A stretch of 9,636 bases of DNA from Bacillota bacterium (GTDB lineage: Bacteria; Bacillota_I; Bacilli_A; Erysipelotrichales; Erysipelotrichaceae): the NCBI GenBank assembly GCA_023388035.1, contig JAEWGY010000075.1, positions 1 to 9,636 of the forward strand, in the 5' to 3' direction. Positions 6,314 through 9,636 of the stretch are shown piece by piece (the first letter of the stretch is position 1; every line of letters starts with the position of its first letter). Below the pieces are notes generated by a model, which saw only the letters and a list, made by a program, of their open reading frames with translations, was not told the origin of the DNA and ran no database searches. Position numbers and translations under genes: made by a program.

Positions 6314-8890
6314 TCATTCAATACTTTTAAGACTTTCTACCATTTTAATATTTTTAATTCTATGCTTAACATAACTATTTACAACGAAAATAAATAGATA
6401 TGAAAGAATAAAACTATATAAATATGATTTTAGATCAATTCTTCTTAAAAAGGCTAAATTATCAATTTCAACAAAATTCATAATTGTATAATGTAATAAT
6501 TTACCAAGAAAGATCCCTAAAATATTCGCAAAGCTTACTAAAATCAAATTCTCATTAACAATATAAGCATTAACTTCTTTTTTAAGAAAACCTAAAACCT
6601 TAAAACTTGCGATCTCTTTTGTTCTTTCAGAAATATTAATAATTGAAAGATTAAACATAATGATAAACAAAAGAAACATTGAACAAATTATTAGTAAAAT
6701 GACAATAAAATTAATATTATTAATATTTGAACTTAGATTTTCCTTTAATACATTATGATCACTAATGTAATTAACAATCTTTTCACTCGCAAGCTCATTA
6801 ATTAACGCTTCTTCAATATTATTATCTTTAATTAAAATAGTATTCGCTTTAAGATTTTTATTTTCATCATTAATGAATAGATAATGATCATAATAATTAT
6901 CATAGATTTTAGTTATTTTATAATGATGCTCATTATAATAATAATCATCCCCTATTTTAAGCTTTAAGTCCTTAGCTATTTTTGAAGAAATGATCACTTC
7001 TTGATCCTTAATTTCAAAGCCGAAATTATAATAATCATTTAGCTTATTTACATCATCAAAAAAGAAGATATTAATATTATGATTATCAAAGGTATGAATA
7101 TCCTTATATAAAATATAATAATCATTAATTTGATAATCATGTAACTTTTTAAGAAGATGATTTAATTCATCATTTTCAGCTTCTTTTAAATTGATTATAT
7201 ATCGATATTTAACAATTTCTTCAAATTGTTTTTTAGGAATGTTTGAAATGCTATCTTTAATACCGAAAGCTGCAATAAGCAGTGCAAAGGATCCAGCAAC
7301 CCCTATTAAGGACATTAGAAATTTCTTTTTATAGCGAAAAAGATTCCTTAACACAACCCTTTGCATATTAGTAAGTCTTCGCCAGATTAAATTAATTCTT
7401 TCTAAGTAGATTGCTTTTGATGAATTTAAATTTTTATTACGTAATAAGGAAGCTGGTTTTTCTTTAAGTTCACTTTTAACGCTATAATAAACAACAATGC
7501 TAACTGTAATTAGTGATGTGAGGATTGAAAACAATCTAATATTTACTAAAATACTAAAATTTAGTTTAGGTAAATCAAATAATTTAAGCCAATTATTATA
7601 AATTAGATAAGGAAATAAACGCATTCCTATTAGACTACCAAGAAATGATCCTATAAAACTAGCGATGATTGCGAAGGATAGGTATTTATAAACAACATAG
7701 GAATTAGTAAATCCTAACGCTTTATAAGTACCGATAATCAGTCTTTTTTCATCTATTAATCTTTTTAATGAGCTAAGGCTTACTAAGGCACTCACTATTA
7801 AGAAAAAGATCGGGAAAATATAAGCGATCGCATCCATTCGTTCACTAGCTGACTTAAAAGCTTGATAAGCATAATTAGAATTATTTGATAAAAGATACCA
7901 TTTAGCATGTCTTAAATCATTTCTAGCCTCTGTAAGACCCTTTATCGAATCATCGATTTTAAGAAGATTATCCTCTAATTGATTAAGATATTCATAATTA
8001 TATTCATTTTCTTTAATGCTAAGATTTAAATATTCAAATGGTATTTTACTATCTAAGGCATAAGAAAGAAATTCTTTAAGTCTAAGGACTTGGGTCTTTT
8101 TTTCATTTAGTTCATCAAGTTTATTATCATATTCCTTAGATCGATTAAAAAGATAATCAGAAAAATGATTTTCTTTAAAAGATTCTAATTCTTTTTCCTT
8201 TTTATTTAATAAATCAAGATATTTTTGATTAAAGCGATTTAGCCTTAAAAGATCATCAAATTCAATGCTTAATTGATTGAAATATTTACTCTTAAAATTG
8301 CTGATATCAGCATAAAGATAGGTTTTAATGCGTCCGCTACCAATATTACTTAAATCACGATTATAAGTAAATAAGCTAGGATCTTTAATAAAACCAACAA
8401 TGGTTAATTCTTGATTATTAAATAAATCTATAGCATTACTATCATCGATAATAATCTTATCGTTGAGATTTAAAAACTTTGCATAATAATCATCAAGTAA
8501 AATCTCCTTAGCATTCTTTGGATAACGACCACTAATAAGTATTAATTTATTAACATTAGCATTAGGATTAAATGATATAACTCTAGTTTCTATACTTTGA
8601 TTATTTATTTTTACAAATAAATCATAGCTATGACTTGCGAGAAGATTAATCTTTTCTATTTTTCTAAAATCATCAATCTCATTATTTGTGAAACCAAAAT
8701 TAGAAATAATTTTAAAGGATGCTGTCTTATAATTATCCAGATAAGAATCGGCATTATTACGCATATTTGGACCAATTGCGAGAATTCCTGAAAAAATACA
8801 TACGCCTAAGGCGTTAATTAAAAGGATGGCAAAGAAACGAGAAAAACTTATTCTAATTTCTTTAAATAAATCTTTTAAAAAAAGTAACAT
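6314..8890 (-). CDS. FtsX/ABC3-type ABC transporter permease with coiled-coil extracytoplasmic domain
   Basis: An 858-residue membrane protein with duplicated FtsX-type halves. Membrane segments lie near 19-40, 354-376, 403-427 and 450-470, then 524-543, 728-750, 780-800 and 822-842, a 1+3+1+3 layout. Each half has the cytoplasmic coupling element between its second and third segments: DEKRLIIGTYKALGF (380-394) and SERTKEIASFKVLGF (754-768). Each half also ends in a short P/V-S-L tail (KPASLL; VESLKSIE). The start resembles the widespread Bacillota permeases with 'RFF..ILLI.ALGV..FSGI' and 'N.RN.ADSYLDNY'. The first outer domain (about 41-350) includes a charged heptad-like region, about 222-330, likely a coiled coil and shorter than in family members of more than 1,000 residues. 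The gene starts 1 bp after the ATPase stop, with GAGTGGT as a weak SD, so translation is probably coupled. Type VII ABC proteins of this kind usually transmit force across the membrane or export peptides or lipoproteins; the substrate is unknown. Confidence 0.9.
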   Translation of the reverse strand: MLLFLKDLFKEIRISFSRFFAILLINALGVCIFSGILAIGPNMRNNADSYLDNYKTASFKIISNFGFTNNEIDDFRKIEKINLLASHSYDLFVKINNQSIETRVISFNPNANVNKLILISGRYPKNAKEILLDDYYAKFLNLNDKIIIDDSNAIDLFNNQELTIVGFIKDPSLFTYNRDLSNIGSGRIKTYLYADISNFKSKYFNQLSIEFDDLLRLNRFNQKYLDLLNKKEKELESFKENHFSDYLFNRSKEYDNKLDELNEKKTQVLRLKEFLSYALDSKIPFEYLNLSIKENEYNYEYLNQLEDNLLKIDDSIKGLTEARNDLRHAKWYLLSNNSNYAYQAFKSASERMDAIAYIFPIFFLIVSALVSLSSLKRLIDEKRLIIGTYKALGFTNSYVVYKYLSFAIIASFIGSFLGSLIGMRLFPYLIYNNWLKLFDLPKLNFSILVNIRLFSILTSLITVSIVVYYSVKSELKEKPASLLRNKNLNSSKAIYLERINLIWRRLTNMQRVVLRNLFRYKKKFLMSLIGVAGSFALLIAAFGIKDSISNIPKKQFEEIVKYRYIINLKEAENDELNHLLKKLHDYQINDYYILYKDIHTFDNHNINIFFFDDVNKLNDYYNFGFEIKDQEVIISSKIAKDLKLKIGDDYYYNEHHYKITKIYDNYYDHYLFINDENKNLKANTILIKDNNIEEALINELASEKIVNYISDHNVLKENLSSNINNINFIVILLIICSMFLLFIIMFNLSIINISERTKEIASFKVLGFLKKEVNAYIVNENLILVSFANILGIFLGKLLHYTIMNFVEIDNLAFLRRIDLKSYLYSFILSYLFIFVVNSYVKHRIKNIKMVESLKSIE

Positions 8891-8891
8891 A

Positions 8892-9596
8892 CTACCACTC
8901 TAGATCTTTAATCGCTTTAGGCGTGCTATTTTCTCTAATCGATTCAATCCTACCTGATTTCATTCTAATTACCTTATCCCCAATATCACATAGAGCTAAA
9001 TTATGAGTGATAATAATAACTGTCATCTGATAATTCTTATTCATTTCAACAATAGTTTGTAAAATAGCTTTACTAGTTTCATAATCTAAAGCACCAGTAG
9101 GTTCATCACAAAGTAACAATTTAGGATTTTTAACCATCGCTCTAGCAATCGCAATCCTTTGTTGTTCACCACCGGATAATTGATTAGGAAAATTAAAAGA
9201 ACGTGATTCTAAACCCATTTTTTTAATCATCATTTTTGAATCTAAAGGATTTCTGGCAATGCTAGCTGCTAAATCAATATTTTCAATACTGGTTAAGTTA
9301 GGAATTAAATTATAAAATTGAAAAACAAAACCAATATCAAAGCGACGATATAAGGCTAGTTTATCTTCCTTAAGTTCACTTATATTAATATTATCAACTA
9401 AAATACTACCTGAGCTTACATCATCCATGCCACCTAGAAGATTAAGAACTGTTGATTTACCAGCTCCTGAAGTTCCAGCAATAATCACTAATTCACCCTT
9501 TTTAATTGTGAAATTAATATTATCAAGAGCCTTAATTTTAATATCTCCTAATAAATATTCTTTACTAACATTTTTAAATTCGATAAAGTTATTCAT
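8892..9596 (-). CDS. MacB/LolD-family ABC transporter ATPase
   Basis: A 234-residue cytoplasmic ATPase that powers the permease encoded immediately downstream. All nucleotide-binding elements are present: Walker A GTSGAGKST (41-49), Q-loop glutamine Q93 in VFQFYNLIPNLTSIENI, signature LSGGEQQRIAIARA (140-153), Walker B LLLCDEPTGALD (160-171) with catalytic Glu165, and H-loop H198 in IIITHN. The FQFYNLIPNLT and EPTGALD wording is typical of the MacB/LolD/FtsE group that pairs with FtsX-type permeases, which agrees with its neighbour. The ATG is the first gene start of the operon. It lies 9 nt after a perfect extended -10 and has no SD, so the transcript may have only 1-3 leader bases. Confidence 0.96.
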   Translation of the reverse strand: MNNFIEFKNVSKEYLLGDIKIKALDNINFTIKKGELVIIAGTSGAGKSTVLNLLGGMDDVSSGSILVDNINISELKEDKLALYRRFDIGFVFQFYNLIPNLTSIENIDLAASIARNPLDSKMMIKKMGLESRSFNFPNQLSGGEQQRIAIARAMVKNPKLLLCDEPTGALDYETSKAILQTIVEMNKNYQMTVIIITHNLALCDIGDKVIRMKSGRIESIRENSTPKAIKDLEW

Positions 9597-9605
9597 TATG
9601 TATTT

Positions 9606-9614
9606 ATTATAACA
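9606..9614 (-). promoter_or_regulatory. Extended -10 promoter of the ABC ATPase-permease operon
   Basis: TGTTATAAT on the minus strand: perfect hexamer plus TGN extension. The ATG at 9596 lies 9 nt beyond it, so +1 would fall at about 9597-9599, leaving a leader of 1-3 nt. There is no SD. No TTGACA-like -35 is visible before the window ends. Confidence 0.7.
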
Positions 9615-9636
9615 CTTTTGTATTATTTTACCCTTT

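Noticed and set aside
1828..9596. A zinc-uptake system made of the ZnuA-like lipoprotein and the ABC pair
   Set aside because: The ABC ATPase/permease is of MacB-FtsX type, not the ZnuB/ZnuC type, and is separated by three other genes on different transcription units.
9427..9612. Plus-strand 61-codon ORF
   Set aside because: It is antisense to the Walker A region of the ABC ATPase and runs through its promoter; no independent coding signal.
1..9636. Mycoplasma genetic code (TGA as Trp)
   Set aside because: TGA ends the lipoprotein and permease genes at sensible positions, and the Trp codons checked in conserved motifs (DPWP, YLWLDP, GPWQ) are TGG-compatible; the standard code fits.

Overview
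This AT-rich window (roughly 30% G+C by eye) looks like chromosome from a low-GC Bacillota, on the Bacilli/Erysipelotrichales or Acholeplasma-RF39 side rather than Clostridia. The evidence is the strong Lys/Asn/Ile/Tyr/Asp bias, a single-membrane lipoprotein signal, a Bacillus-like DNA polymerase I without proofreading residues, and a Bacillus-like TrmB N-terminus. TGA, TAG and TAA all serve as stops and the Trp codons I checked are TGG. The code is therefore standard, not the Mycoplasma code. The lineage is inferred from protein features only.

Six of the seven genes lie on the minus strand, so transcription mostly runs from right to left. From the right edge: a MacB/LolD-type ABC ATPase and a large FtsX-type permease form a two-gene operon. 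Next comes pnp (polynucleotide phosphorylase), with its own extended -10 promoter and a Shine-Dalgarno (SD) site. Next is a short prepilin-peptidase-like A24 membrane protease, the only plus-strand gene, convergent with pnp and divergent from trmB. Then come trmB (tRNA m7G46 methyltransferase), a lipoprotein of the ZnuA/AdcA solute-binding fold, and polA, which overlaps the lipoprotein gene and leaves the window at position 1.

The genes are packed tightly. The pnp/A24 and lipoprotein/polA pairs overlap, and ATPase and permease are one base apart. Both intrinsic terminators lie partly or wholly inside coding sequence. No mobile elements, RNA genes, CRISPR arrays or gene-free stretches over 300 bp were seen; the longest intergenic gaps are 54 bp.

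Three observations stand out. First, three transcription-unit-leading genes (ABC ATPase, trmB, lipoprotein) have a perfect TATAAT 6-9 nt upstream of the ATG and no SD, which predicts leaderless mRNAs. The downstream gene polA has a strong SD, and pnp has an SD behind a short leader. Second, the ZnuA-fold lipoprotein has lost the histidines expected to bind metal. Third, the pnp terminator hairpin is encoded inside the conserved C-terminal motif of the A24 peptidase gene. I see no coherent new multi-gene defence or metabolic system; most of the window is housekeeping.
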